Positions 14,733 through 26,292 of a stretch of 64,000 nucleotides of DNA are shown here, piece by piece. Position 1 is the stretch's first letter, and each line of letters starts with the position of its first letter. This stretch comes from Lepturacanthus savala (Eukaryota > Chordata > Actinopteri > Scombriformes > Trichiuridae): the NCBI GenBank assembly GCA_030544235.1, contig CM060462.1, positions 39,930,860-39,994,859 on the forward strand. Direction: 5' to 3'. The notes beneath the pieces are model-generated. The model searched no databases, was not told the DNA's origin, and saw only the letters and a program-made list of their open reading frames with translations. The translations under genes were made by a program, and so were the position numbers.

Positions 14733-15101
14733 GGGAACATTTTTTGTGTTTATAATATTCGTAGTTTTAAATTATTTTTATTTCATGTTTCTATCCTGAA
14801 AGTTGAGTCCAGTCCACTAATCGATGCTAATCAATGACTGAAGCTAATTAATTAGATGGATCAACCTCCTCCACTGACATGAAACTCTGGACCACAGCAT
14901 TTTACTCTCTCTGTCCATTAGCTGACGTTTTATCCTGTATGTTTTTATAGTTGAACAGGGAACCAATGACGTTCCTCATATGCAAATGAGCTGAATGACA
15001 ATGAGTCAGAGTAGTTGGTGAATAAGTAATGAGGTAGTTGGCAGCTAATTGATTAATGGACTAATTGTTGCAGCTCTACACATTTTAAGAATGGTTGTTC
15101 A

Positions 15102-15103
<2 letters not shown>
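14733..15103. other. Intronic sequence with MITE-like terminus
   Basis: The end at about 15040-15080 (GATTAATGGACTAATTGTTG then CAGCTCTAC) matches the terminus of the fish MITE family seen at 26293-26583. The interior (TCGATGCTAATCAATGACTG) is also reminiscent of it. Boundaries are eroded. Confidence 0.4.

Positions 15104-15171
<68 letters not shown>
15104..15171. repeat. (TA)n microsatellite upstream of an exon
   Basis: An uninterrupted TA run of about 68 bp ends 76 bp before the exon at 15248. It is followed by two copies of TTGTGTATATA. Confidence 0.97.
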
Positions 15172-15177
<6 letters not shown>

Positions 15178-15247
15178 AATTGTGTATATATAATAATTGT
15201 GTATATATCCTGGTCATTTAACCACCTCTCCTTCCTGTTTCCTCCAG

Positions 15248-15297
15248 ATTTATTCCTCACTACTGATGGACCCAAGTTTGAGACGTGGGTCAGCAAG
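15248..15297 (+). CDS. itfg1: ITFG1 internal exon (first of four in the window)
   Basis: A 50-nt exon lies between a pyrimidine-rich CCTCCAG acceptor and an AAG|GTACC donor. Read with one G supplied by the missing upstream exon, it encodes DLFLTTDGPKFETWVSK (phase 1 in, phase 0 out). The DLFLTT start and the FETW/FEIW core match, from memory, the middle of ITFG1/TIP, a type I membrane glycoprotein with an FG-GAP (integrin-alpha-like beta-propeller) ectodomain. The human counterpart of this segment is several residues longer, so the fish version is shorter here. The next exon begins DGNFT, which continues the same human order. A 68-bp (TA)n tract ends 76 bp upstream. The preceding exon was not found in 1-15247. 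Taken alone the exon is short; its position and phase relative to the next three exons support it. Confidence 0.78.
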
Positions 15298-15562
15298 GTA
15301 CCGGCTGCTTTTATTCATTCATTCATTTATTTATTTATTTATCTCCTGTTTCCTCGTCCTAAACGTGCCTTCTCTAAATATCTCTGTGTATCATTAAACA
15401 TCTAAAATTTGTACTGTTATATAATATTATTCACTATATTTCTATTGTATAAATACTACATGTAACTTCACTTTTACAAATACTTCACTAGTGAAAACAC
15501 ATTGACTATTCCTAATAAACTAATATAAACATAACACAGCTAGCATCAATGCTAATCCTTAG

Positions 15563-15835
15563 CCCTCTGTTGGATTCAATGTGACTTAGACAAGGTAAAA
15601 CAATGTTTGATGAGTTAAAATGTTCTAAATAACAGCTATATTTAATAAAAATCAGTCAGGACAGGTTGTAACCATGGTGTCAGGATAGTTCCAGTGAGTC
15701 CATGAGGTTGTAGACAACCTTCAGAGTCAGTGATGATCACATGTCCATCAGCAATAGGGATATCCTGGTCATGTGACCTCATAAACTGTATGTCCTTCAA
15801 AATAAAAGCCTCCTTTTCACACCTAACTGTACAAA
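15563..15835 (-). mobile_element. piggyBac-like MITE relic (family of 22021-22385)
   Basis: It contains, in reverse orientation, the family's most conserved block: CATCAGCAATAGGGATATCC, TGGTCATGTGACCTCATA and TCAAAATAAAAGCCTCC. The left edge, TTAGCCCTCT at 15559-15568, looks like a mutated TTAA plus CCCTCT terminus. The other terminus was not identified. Confidence 0.6.
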
Positions 15836-16929
15836 CCATGGGTCCATCGTTTTCCAGGTTTTCCAGGCCGTGTTGGAACCCTCTCTTAGTTCTGGTTGCT
15901 GCATTTTGACCACGATGCTCCAATAAACGTGTATTTATCAGGAAAATGTCCAGAAAACAACTTAATTCCAGGCGTGATGAATGTGTTTAGGTGTAATTTT
16001 CACTCATTTAACTCATGAGATGATATTTCTATGCTATTTCTATGTTTAGAATCAGATCTTGTTGTTTTCTAGTCTTTTAGTCAGTAAATCCTCCTCCTGC
16101 CTCTCACCTGATCAACATTCCTCACATCTGTCACCTTCCTACTGCTCTTTGGTCGGATTATTTCCTTTTTTCCTCTTCCCTCCTCACGTCTGGGCTGAAT
16201 CCTTCAATATCTGCGTCTCTCTCCGTTCTTACCTCCTATTCCCTCTCTCTCTCTGAGATAAGACAGGCTACTGTTCGGCTTGTGCTGAATTTCAAACAGG
16301 TCCTTCGACAAAAAAAAAAACCCAGAGCCACATTCTCTCCCAGAATATTAACTAGTCCTGCAGCAGTAACCCGCTAAAGATGCACAGATCCACCTGCTGC
16401 CGGCAGGAAATAAGCTAAACGGAGGCGAGGGTCGTTAAAAGCTGCTTTTTAGACCAGGACACGCAGAATTCTGTGCTATTTCTAGGTTGGACCTGATAAA
16501 AGTTGGGTAAAAACTGTCTGAGATGATCCACAGCAGATATGGACACACCTGTTCAGATTTAAGGATATTTATATGCTGAATTATTCAGGTTCTTATTTAG
16601 ATTAAATACAGTTCTAACAACTATTTGCTGCTTTTACTCTGAACAGCTCCAGGTTTATTCCTCAGTTTTCCTGCTATAAGTGTGATAAAAGCAACAATAA
16701 CGTTAGTAAGACAGAATCATGAAAGCAGCATGTTAATGTGATTATATGCATAGGAAGAATTAATATTAATATTAAGTCACTCAGGTTAAATATCTTTATT
16801 CACTTAAAAGTGACTGAACATAACAATCTATTCAACTGGCTGTAGATTACACATGATTATTAAAGAATGGAACCATGTAAATGGATCATATTAATATAAA
16901 AAAACTAAATCTAACATAAAATCTGCTTT

Positions 16930-17060
16930 TAAGGTAAAAAAAATACTGAAAATGTGCTTTTTAATTATTATTTTGAAATAATTGCCAAGAGGGGACTGTC
17001 GACCTATCAGAGAGTGGACCTCAACTTATATAAAGCCTCTGTAATTACATAAAAAGGGTC
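16930..17060. mobile_element. Dispersed repeat fragment (copy A)
   Basis: GAAAATGTGCTTTTTAATTA, then ATTGCCAAGAGGGGACTGTC, then CTATCAGAGAGTGGAC recurs with small changes at 29940-30040. The family is unknown to me. Confidence 0.5.
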
Positions 17061-17272
17061 ACTTACATAAAAAGGGTCACTGAGAATAAATGTTCTACAT
17101 ACAGTTCACACACACATACAAAGCAGCGTTGGAGCCTCGAGTGATGTCGACCTGTCAAAGGTGTTTAAACATTAAAACTGATGATGGATTCATTTAGAAT
17201 GTGAGTTTGTCAGGTCCCACTCATTTAGTGACCAAGTCTACTTCCTGCACTGTGTGGAGGCGAACCCAGGCT

Positions 17273-19290
17273 CCTTTTACCTGGTGAGATGGCCCCTTTT
17301 ACCTGGTGAGATGGCCCCTTTTACCTGGTGAGATGGCCCATTTTACGTGATGAGATGGCCCATTTTACCTGGTGAGATGGCCCATTTTACCTGGTGAGAT
17401 GGCCCATTTTACCTGGTGAGATGGCCCATTTTACGTGATGAGATGGCCCATTTTACCTGATGAGATGGCCCATTTTACCCGATGAGATGGCCCATTTTAC
17501 CCGGTGAGATGGCCCATTTTACCCGATGAGATGGCCCATTTTACCCGATGAGATGGCCCATTTTACCCGATGAGATGGCCCATTTTACCTGCTGTGATGG
17601 CTCTTTTTACCTGATGAGATGAACCATTTTATCTGATGGGATGGCCCATTTTATCTGATGGGATGGCCCATTTTATCTGATGGGATGGCCCATTTTACCT
17701 GCTGAGATGGCCTATTTTACCCGATGAGATGGCCCATTTTACCCGGTGAGATGGCCCTTTTTACCTGATGAGATGGCCCATTTTACCTGATGAGATGGCC
17801 CATTTTACATGATGAGATGGCCCATTTTACCTGCTGTGATGGCCCTTTTTACCTGATGAGATGAACCATTTTATCTGATGGGATGGCCCATTTTACCTGC
17901 TGAGATGGCCTATTTTACCCGATGAGATGGCCCATTTTACCCGATGAGATGGCCCATTTTACCCGATGAGATGGCCCATTTTACGTGATGAGATGGCCTA
18001 TTTTACCCGATGAGATGGCCTATTTTACCCGATGAGATGGCCTATTTTACCCGATGAGATGGCCCATTTTACATGATGAGATGGCCCATTTTACGTGATG
18101 AGATGGCCCATTTTACCTGATGAGATGGCCCTTTTTACCTGATGAGATGAACCATTTTATCTGATGGGATGGCCCATTTTATCTGATGGGATGGCCCATT
18201 TTACCTGATGAGATGGCCCATTTTACCCGATGAGATGGCCCATTTTACCCGATGAGATGGCCCATTTTACCTGGTGAGATGGCCCATTTTACCTGGTGAG
18301 ATGGCCCCTTTTACCCGATGAGATGGCCCATTTTACCTGGTGAGATGGCCCTTTTTACCTGATGAGATGGCCCATTTTACCTGATGAGATGGCCCATTTT
18401 ACATGATGAGATGGCCCATTTTACCTGCTGTGATGGCCCTTTTTACCTGATGAGATGAACCATTTTATCTGATGGGATGGCCCATTTTACCTGCTGAGAT
18501 GGCCCATTTTACCTGATGAGATGGCCCATTTTACCCGATGAGATGGCCCATTTTACCTAATGCGATGGCCCATTTTACCTGCTGAGATGGCCCATTTTAC
18601 CTGATGAGATGGCCCATTTTACCCGATGAGATGGCCCATTTTACCTGCTGAGATGGCCCATTTTACCTGATGAGATGGCCCATTTTACATGATGAGATGG
18701 CCCATTTTACATGATGAGATGGCCCATTTTACATGATGAGATGGCCCATTTTACCTGATGAGATGGCCCATTTTACCTGATGAGATGGCCCATTTTACCT
18801 GATGAGATGGCCCATTTTACCTGATGAGATGGCCCATTTTACCTGATGAGATGGCCCATTTTACCTGGTGAGATGGCCCATTTTACCTAATGAGATGGCC
18901 CATTTTACCTAATGAGATGGCCCATTTTACCTGGTGAGATGGCCCATTTTACCTGGTGAGATGGCCCATTTTACCTGGTGAGATGGCCCATTTTACCTGA
19001 TGAGATGGCCCATTTTACCTAATGAGATGGCCCATTTTACCTGATGAGATGGCCCATTTTACCTAATGAGATGGCCCATTTTACCTGATGAGATGGCCCA
19101 TTTTACCTAATGAGATGGCCCATTTTACCTGATGAGATGGCCCATTTTACCTAATGAGATGGCCCATTTTACCTAATGAGATGGCCCATTTTACCTGATG
19201 AGATGGCCCATTTTACCTAATGAGATGGCCCATTTAACCTGATGAGATGGCCCATTTTACCTAATGAGATGGCCCATTTTACCTGATTTT
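17273..19290. repeat. 22-bp minisatellite, about 90 copies
   Basis: Two kilobases of the unit TTTTACCTGATGAGATGGCC with CA added. Variable positions fall mainly in the CCTGATG part (CCCGATG, CCTGGTG, CGTGATG, CATGATG, CCTAATG) and rarely elsewhere. The last third is dominated by CCTAATG/CCTGATG alternation, and a block with TGCTGTGATGG recurs three times (about 17587, 17829 and 18424), implying block duplication. Confidence 0.97.
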
Positions 19291-20349
19291 CCTTCTCTTC
19301 CTTTGTTGAAGTACATCTGTCATTACTTTCTGGTTCTTTCTATTCTTTAATATTCAGCATAGCAACACATTAAATAAATCAGTAGTTACCATAGATTCAT
19401 GAAATCAGTAGTTAATAGTGGTTATCAGCAGATTGTGGTCTGAGTCTCTAGATTCTGTGATGGTTTTACTGTTTAACAACAGTACAGCATTATTTCTGCA
19501 GCAGCTGATTATAATAACAACAGTCTATATGATGTTGGAGTGAAACCAGACGGCTGCTGTGGTCGGGAACATATTGAGTTGGACTCTAATCCCTGACGTG
19601 TCCCTGGTTCAGTGCGGCTCATCTATCGGTCACAGGCCACCACATCATCCTTTCTGCAGCACTCTGCTTTAATTACTTCTCTCTGTTTGCCGTTAGTCTC
19701 CTTCCATCCCTCCTCATTCTTCTGTTTTCCTGCAATTACACGGCGGGCGGGGGAGGGGAGGGGGGAACAACAAGCCGAGAGAGGTGTTCTCATTGGCCGC
19801 CGGGTTTTAAAGGTCAGTTCTGTAACGGCTGATATTATAATTTAGTGCCTGCGGAGGGAGGAGATTGTGGTTTTCTGCAAACACTCGGCAGCAGGAGACG
19901 AACAAATAGAACCTCAAACTGTATTTTGATGCTGAACCAACGCTCTGATCGACCTGGAAGATGTACGTCAGTGACTCAGCAGACCAGAGACCAGATGCCA
20001 GTTACATGCAGGATCAAACTGCACCTTTTAGTTTTCATTTCTGTAGTTTTCACTCAAGTAAAACAGTGAAATGACCTGATTCATTAGTACCAACGGTTGC
20101 TGCAGTCTTAGAAAGCTAAATATTCACATTGAGTGCAGATATAGACTCGACTCCATTAGGCTTCTAAATTATAGCCATTATGTCATGAAGGGGAAAACAA
20201 GTTAGTTCAGGAAATGTATTTTTACACACAAGTCTTTGGTGATATATTCACCATCATGCAGCTGGTATCAGTGAATAAATCAACATTTAACAGACTAAAG
20301 TCAATATATTTAAATATTAGGTCAAATCTTCATCTTAAAGTGTTAAAGG
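19291..20349. other. ITFG1 intron, unremarkable
   Basis: Includes a short G-rich patch (GGCGGGCGGGGGAGGGGAGG at 19743). The ORFs at 19612 and 19845 show no known domain. Confidence 0.5.
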
Positions 20350-20570
20350 TCATTTAAGGTGGTTTCAGTCTCATGTTTCAGATCGTTACTAATATTTCCT
20401 CCATCTGTACAAAAGGTAGATGTGGAGTTCCACAAGGTTCCGTGCTTGGACCACTGTTTATCACCCTTTATATGTTTCCTTTGGGTAAAACTGTCATTAA
20501 TTTCCATTGTTATACAGATAATAGACAATTAAATGTGTCAGTTAAGGCAAACAGAGCCAACCAGCTATAA
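20350..20570 (+). pseudogene. Degraded non-LTR retrotransposon reverse transcriptase fragment
   Basis: A frame at 20373-20570 contains CGVPQGSVLGPLFITLYM followed by INFHCYTDNRQLNVSVK. GVPQGSVLGP is the conserved block of LINE reverse transcriptases. The second segment corresponds to the catalytic YADD region, here YTDN, so the active-site Asp pair is broken. About 65 residues remain of a normally much longer polymerase and no endonuclease is seen. Spelling resembles L2/Rex1-type elements of fish, but the family is inferred. It lies in the intron in the same orientation as ITFG1. Confidence 0.85.
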
Positions 20571-21065
20571 AGTGGTTAACTGGTTGTGATTTTACTACAG
20601 TTTAGTATTCATTGGAGAACTCAACAATGGGATTTATGTTATATATCCATACATCAGTGTTTTATTGTGTAATCACAGTAATACCAGGTCACACATGTCA
20701 CTGCAGGGTCCTGGAAAACCTGGAAAACCTGGAAAACCATCACCTGATTTTACAGTCATGGAAAACAAGAAAAAAAGGTTAAATGTTCTGGAAATGATGA
20801 AGTTATCCTGTAAAATGATGGTTGTTAGCATAAATGAATGTGATTTATCGTGGCTAAATTAGCATTAAAGCTAACATCAGTCAATTTGACTTTATTGAAG
20901 AGTCTTTATTGTCATTACCCTGGATAATAAAATAGAATAGAACAGAGGAGCGTTATAATAAATTAAAGGTATTTTATATAAATAACTTTATCTCTGTAGC
21001 AGCTAGATAATAATTCCAGATGAATGATTGCTGTCTTTGTTTTACTTTATGTGAATGAATCCCAG
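20571..21065. other. Intronic sequence after the RT relic
   Basis: Contains GAAAACCTGGAAAACCTGG-type short repeats at 20710 and a TTTATTGTCATTACCCTGG / AATAGAATAGAAC patch at 20905-20945 that looks like a LINE 3' tail in reverse. Confidence 0.45.
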
Positions 21066-21079
21066 CTAGTTTACACATA

Positions 21080-21080
21080 T

Positions 21081-21128
<48 letters not shown>
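21080..21128. repeat. (TA)n microsatellite
   Basis: About 49 bp of pure TA, preceded by imperfect CACATATACACACATA. Confidence 0.95.
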
Positions 21129-21132
<4 letters not shown>

Positions 21133-21482
21133 ATATTAACGCTACATGTCTGCAGTCTCACTCCAACCATCACACACATTTGAAGTGGGTCCAGTTTTTC
21201 ATTCTTAATCCCAGTATTCCCAGCACGAAAACCAATTAACCCAGAATGCCGTGCACGTCAGCGTGCACCTTCATGCAGCGTTCACATGGATTCTCCACGC
21301 TGCTCTTTACTTCGCTGCTTTCTGTCTGTTTATTCCTTTAACTCTGCTGCTTTTAGGCAGAAATCATCAGTCTTGATGCAGTAAAATGTGCACGTTTCAA
21401 ACATGTGAGTCTGAAGTGAAGTGAACAGAAGGAAGAATTATAACAAAGACGTGTAATCCTTTCATCTGCACACACCAATCAG

Positions 21483-21484
<2 letters not shown>

Positions 21485-21528
<44 letters not shown>
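21485..21528. repeat. (CA)n microsatellite
   Basis: About 44 bp of pure CA. Confidence 0.95.
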
Positions 21529-21532
<4 letters not shown>

Positions 21533-21614
21533 AATCATGACATCTTGTAATCAGTAAAGCAGCACCAGTCAATCAAAGAGATCTCATCCTCAACACAGAT
21601 TTAACACCCTATAG

Positions 21615-21856
<242 letters not shown>

Positions 21857-22020
21857 TTTATTCCATACGTTTCATTGATCTAAATGTAGATTACAGCATC
21901 AGTTTAATCTCTCGTGGATCAGTGAAATTAAACATCTTCACTTTAAAAAACACAAGAAATATAACATCAGGGGAAAAAGTGTGAATTTCAACTCTATTTT
22001 CTCAATTATTCAATAATTAA

Positions 22021-22385
22021 CCCTCTATTTCACAGTGTTGCCATGGCAACAATTGCTTTATCTTAAATTATACACAAAGCTGTGATATAAAATCTATGTA
22101 TTTACATTTAGGCGTGAAAAGGGTGCTTTTATTTTGAAGGGCAGAGAATCTATGAGGTCACATGACCAGAATATCCCTATTGCTGATGCATCACTGACTT
22201 TTATTCAGAATAAAAGAAGAATTATCACCAAATAATAAATAATAATAATAATAAACTCCATCTGTTGAATTTATCATATATTTTTAGAATAGAATACCTT
22301 TATTGTCACTGTTTACAAGTACAAAAATTTTAAAGTAATAAACCCATTGACAGCATGTTTGTCCATGTCTAATAATCCTAGAGGG
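22021..22385. mobile_element. piggyBac-like MITE flanked by TTAA
   Basis: A 365-bp element starts CCCTCTA and ends TAGAGGG, each end directly flanked by TTAA (22017-22020 and 22386-22389). That combination of CCC-starting terminal repeats and a TTAA duplication is the hallmark of piggyBac-type insertion. The interior has no ORF. It includes TTGCCATGGCAAC, the family block GAGGTCACATGACCAGAAT with CCCTATTGCTGATG, and a patch (GAATACCTTTATTGTCACTG) resembling a LINE tail that may be a nested insertion. Related copies lie near 15.7, 39.7, 45.8 and 57.2 kb. Confidence 0.72.
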
Positions 22386-22389
22386 TTAA

Positions 22390-22956
22390 TAGGGTGAATA
22401 CAACTAATATTATCCACTAATTAAAGCAGCATCGTCTGCTTTAACGGCTTCAGTCACAGAAACAAACGTCTTCAAAGAGCGGAGCCATGATTCAGAGGAT
22501 TTTAGGAGTAGAACAGCATCACACCTGCAGCTGGAGTTTCTAAAACGTCCAAAGCAAACACGTTGGTATTTAACACCCACTGTTTTATTTCATGCTCAGA
22601 CTCTGGACCATAAGTGATGGTTTCCTGGCAACGTCCTCCTGCAAATAATTAACTAAAGTAGTTTTTCCTCCATTAGAAACACGAATGTCAGCGTTTTTAA
22701 CATCAGGAGATTAACAAAGGTTGAAAATCCAACAAGTGGTTGAATCCATTATGTCAATAATAAATAATGACTTAGATGGAGCCTGGATGTAATCATTATA
22801 ATAATAAGTCATAATACATGTTTATTTAGTGTTTAATATTAACATGTTTAATTATTCTTATTGTGTTTTATCAGCATCAATGTTTGTTTTTCATTCTTTA
22901 TTCAATCAGGTCGAAAAATTATGTTTTGTTGAAATGACTTAATTATTAGTTGCAGC
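22390..22956. other. Intronic sequence without a recognised feature
   Basis: Unique AT-rich DNA; no exon, RNA or repeat recognised. Confidence 0.5.
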
Positions 22957-23377
22957 GGCTAACAGTAGATAACACTAACTAACAGCTGCTAACGCTAACT
23001 AACAGTAGCTAACACTGACTATCAGTAGCTAACACTGACTATCAGTAGCTAACAGCGACTATCAGTAGCTAACAGCGACTATCAGTAGCTAACATCAACT
23101 ATCAGTAGCTAACAGTAGCTAACACTGACTATCAGTAGCTAACAGCAACTATCAGTAGCTAACACCGACTATCAGTAGCTAACACCGACTATCAGTAGCT
23201 AACACTGACTATCAGTAGCTAACACCGACTATCCGTAGCTAACACCGACTATCCGTAGCTAACACCGACTATCCGTAGCTAACACCGACTATCCGTAGCT
23301 ACCACCGACTATCAGTAGCTAACACCGACTATCAGTAGCTAACACCAACTATCAGTAGCTAACGGTAGCTAACAGTA
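22957..23377. repeat. 20-bp AGTAGCTAACACCGACTATC minisatellite
   Basis: About 20 copies; variants are ACTGACT, AGCGACT, ATCAACT and a run of four CCGTAGCT units. It forms the outer part of the left arm of an inverted repeat with 24360-24600. Confidence 0.95.
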
Positions 23378-24600
23378 ACAGAATTACTGCTACTTCTTAT
23401 TTTTGGTACTGAAATGAATCTTGTAGATTCAGTAACAGTTTAACTCTACATATTTAAATTAAATCCAATCTAATGAAAACTTTTAGCTATTTTTTGTTTC
23501 TTGCAATAAATTTGGCTAACAGTAATTATTGAACAGTGGCTAACGGTAGCTAACAGAATTACAACTTTTTAATTTTGATACTAAAATGAATAATAATAGT
23601 TTAACTCTACATATTTAAATTAAATCCAATCTAATTAAAACTTGTATCTATTTTTCTGTACCTTGTAAAAACATAAACATTCAGACAATGAACCAAACCA
23701 AATATCCTACTTGTCTGCACAGCAATTAGCTTGTTTTAAGGAAGTAGAAGCAGTACATTTTAGAAATAAAACAACATAAATATGATTCAGTGACACATTC
23801 AATCAATCATATACTGTTAGCCACTGCTAGCTTGTTTTAAGGGCGTAAAAGCAGTACGTTTTAACAACATACATATGATTCAGTGACACATTGAATCAGT
23901 CAAATAAAGAAGGGGTCAGACTCATTTTTTCCAGTGTACTACTTTCCCAGTCATCACTTATTCTACATAACGTCCCTTCGCTTCTCCTGGAAACATAAAA
24001 CACATATTTTTCAACCTAAATGTCCAGGGTAGAGTGGGAGCCTGTGGGTATGAGGCTGCCGTCGATGATCAATGGACCTTAAGTGTGAAAGAATCAGGCC
24101 AGAAACAACCAGAACCTTCTACCTGACCCTGTGGTGGTTTACGGGGACACGTGAACAGAGCCGTCGGTAATGTTACTGAGGACACGTCGTCCTGTTAGAA
24201 GAGCTCAGAAAACAGAAAAAGCCTGTTTCAGAGGGTTGTTTTTATTTAAAGGGACAGTTCACTATGTTGAAGAGCATGTTTTATAGACGACTCACTGACT
24301 GAACACTGGTTTAATTCATGGTCTGAATGTTACGTTTATTCAGATACAGAAAAATACCTGACGGTTTTAATTAGATTGGATTTAAACATGTAGAGTTAAA
24401 CTATTACATGGACTGAACCTACTCAATTCATTTTAGTACTAAAAATAAGATGTAGAAGTAATTCTGTTAATTACTGTTAGCCACTGTTAGCTACTGTTAG
24501 CCACTGTTAGCTACTGTTAGCTACCATAAGTTACTGTTAAATATTGTTAGCTACTGTTACTGTTAGCTACTGTTGGCCACTGTTAACAGTGGCTAACAGT
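23360..24600. repeat. Inverted repeat pair around a 0.9-kb spacer
   Basis: The left arm (about 23360-23480, with a second direct copy at 23518-23640) reads GCTAACAG ... CAGAATTACT ... TTTAACTCTACATATTTAA ... CCAATCTAAT. The right arm (about 24368-24600) carries the same order in reverse complement: ATTAGATTGGATTTAAACATG, GTAGAGTTAAACTATT, AGTAATTCTG, then TGTTAGCCACTGTTAGCTAC repeats. Between them a roughly 80-bp segment (TTAGCTTGTTTTAAGGAAGT onward) is directly duplicated at 23728 and 23831. Confidence 0.8.
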
Positions 24601-24650
24601 ACACGGATAAAACAGGTTCTACTAACATGTTCTGTGTTTGTGTCACAGTT

Positions 24651-25458
24651 TACACATGTTGTCCTGACACATGTTGTAACACATGTTCTACTGACACATG
24701 TTCTACTGACACATGTTGTAACACATGTTCTCCTGACACACGTAACACATGTTCTACTGACACATGTTCTACTGACACATGTTGTAACACATGTTCTCCT
24801 GACACATGTTCTCCTGACACATGTAACACATGTTCTACTAACACATGTTCTCCTGACACATGTAACACATGTTGTCCTGTAACATGTTGTAACACATGTT
24901 CTCCTGACACACGTAACACATTTTCTACTGACACATGTTCTCCTGACACATGTTGTAATACATGTTCTCCTGACACATGTTGTAATACATGTTCTCCTGA
25001 CACATGTAACACATGTTCTCCTGACACATGTAACACATGTTCTCCTGACACATGTAACACATGTTGTCCTGACACATGTTGTAACACATGTTGTAACACA
25101 TGTTCTCCTGACACATGTTGTAATACATGTTCTCCTGACACATGTAACACATGTTCTCCTGACACATGTAACACATGTTCTCCTGACACATGTAACACAT
25201 GTTCTCCTGACACATGTAACACATGTTCTCCTGACACATGTTGTAATACATGTTCTCCTGACACATGTAACACATGTTGTCCTGACACATGTTGTAATAC
25301 ATGTTCTCCTGACACATGTAACACATGTTGTCCTGACACATGTTGTAATACATGTTCTCCTGACACATGTAACACATGTTGTCCTGACACATGTTGTAAT
25401 ACATGTTCTCCTGACACATGTAACACATGTTGTCCTGACACATGTTGTAACACATGTT
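24651..25458. repeat. 24/27-bp ACATGT minisatellite abutting an exon
   Basis: About 30 units alternate between 24 and 27 bp, built from ACACATGTTCTCCTGAC plus ACATGTAAC or ACATGTTGTA. ACATGT is a palindrome, so hairpins are possible throughout. The right half is a regular alternation of TCTCCTGAC and TGTCCTGAC units. It ends about 22 bp before the exon at 25481. Frames on both strands are repeat artefacts. Confidence 0.96.
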
Positions 25459-25480
25459 CTGTCTGTGTTTTTTTTCCTAG

Positions 25481-25565
25481 GATGGTAACTTCACTAAAGC
25501 ATCAAACCTGCTGTTGTCTGATCCTCCATTCAAGAACGTAGGCCAGTCCTCCTTCGTCGACTTTG
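25481..25565 (+). CDS. itfg1: ITFG1 internal exon (second)
   Basis: An 85-nt exon follows a strong acceptor (an eight-T run, then CCTAG) and ends TTTG|GTGAG. It opens in phase 0 and closes in phase 1. It encodes 28 residues starting DGNFTKASN and ending GQSSFVDF, with the last G beginning the next codon. NFT is an N-glycosylation sequon, fitting a secreted or extracellular domain. VGQSSFVDF followed by DGDGDQD in the next exon is the typical entry into an FG-GAP calcium loop, and the order matches ITFG1. The acceptor sits about 20 bp after a 0.8-kb ACATGT-rich minisatellite, so the branch-point region is either very short or inside the array. A longer frame running through the array (24627-25541) crosses this exon in the wrong frame and is not the protein. 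Confidence 0.88.
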
Positions 25566-25751
25566 GTGAGAACCTCCATCGTTCATCATTCTCTGTCGTT
25601 CTGTGACGTACCTGAGGAGCGTGCACGTGCCCGTGTGCACATGCACACGCGTGTGCTCATTCCTCCAGATCCATTCCCCTCTAAATCCTTTAAGCTGCCT
25701 CCACATTTGAAGAACGAGTGTCTGGTCTTTTTAGGCTTTGACATTTTTTAA

Positions 25752-25821
<70 letters not shown>

Positions 25822-26292
25822 CAAATCCTCAGCCTTTTCCAGACAGGCTAATCTCATGTGTGCTCTAACACACACACTGAATCCCTCATAGATTCTGATT
25901 CCTTCCTTTTTTACCATCTTATCCTGTGAAACAATCTCAGCATCAGTTTATATTCATTGTTGAGCTCAGCCTTTATTTTTATCCTCAGTAAATCTCTGCT
26001 GCTTCTATAATCTCCGTCCTCGGCTGTAAAGTGGCCTCTGGTCCGTGTGTTCGGCTTCTCTTTGCTGCTTCAGGAGGTGAAACTCCTCAGATTATCACAG
26101 GAGTGTGGTGATGTGGGTGTTTGTGGTTTCATTTCTGTGTTGTAATGATGTTACAGAGGCTGAGCAGCATAATCTCAGCCTGAAGCCACATGTTGACTGT
26201 TCTCATCATATCTGATAATATCTTTATTTATTTTATAATCAGAGTTTAGCTGCTGAACATGCATCTGATTCTGGTTCTTTACAATCTGCAAA
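25566..26292. other. ITFG1 intron (1.9 kb), 5' part
   Basis: Contains a (CA)n tract at 25754-25819. The rest is unique intronic sequence with no recognised feature. Confidence 0.6.

Larger units (their letters stand above)
15298..17272. other. ITFG1 intron, 5' part
   Basis: This is the start of a 10.2-kb intron. It holds a dispersed-repeat copy at about 15563-15835 and another at about 16930-17050, with unique AT-rich DNA between. The 93-codon minus-strand frame at 15642-15923 falls on the dispersed repeat and is not a gene. Confidence 0.6.

Noticed and set aside
15642..15923. 93-residue minus-strand ORF
   Set aside because: It lies on a dispersed MITE copy also present at four other places without an intact frame.
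24627..25541. Cys/Thr-rich secreted-like protein reading into an exon
   Set aside because: Repeat translation; it enters the ITFG1 exon in a different frame from the conserved peptide.
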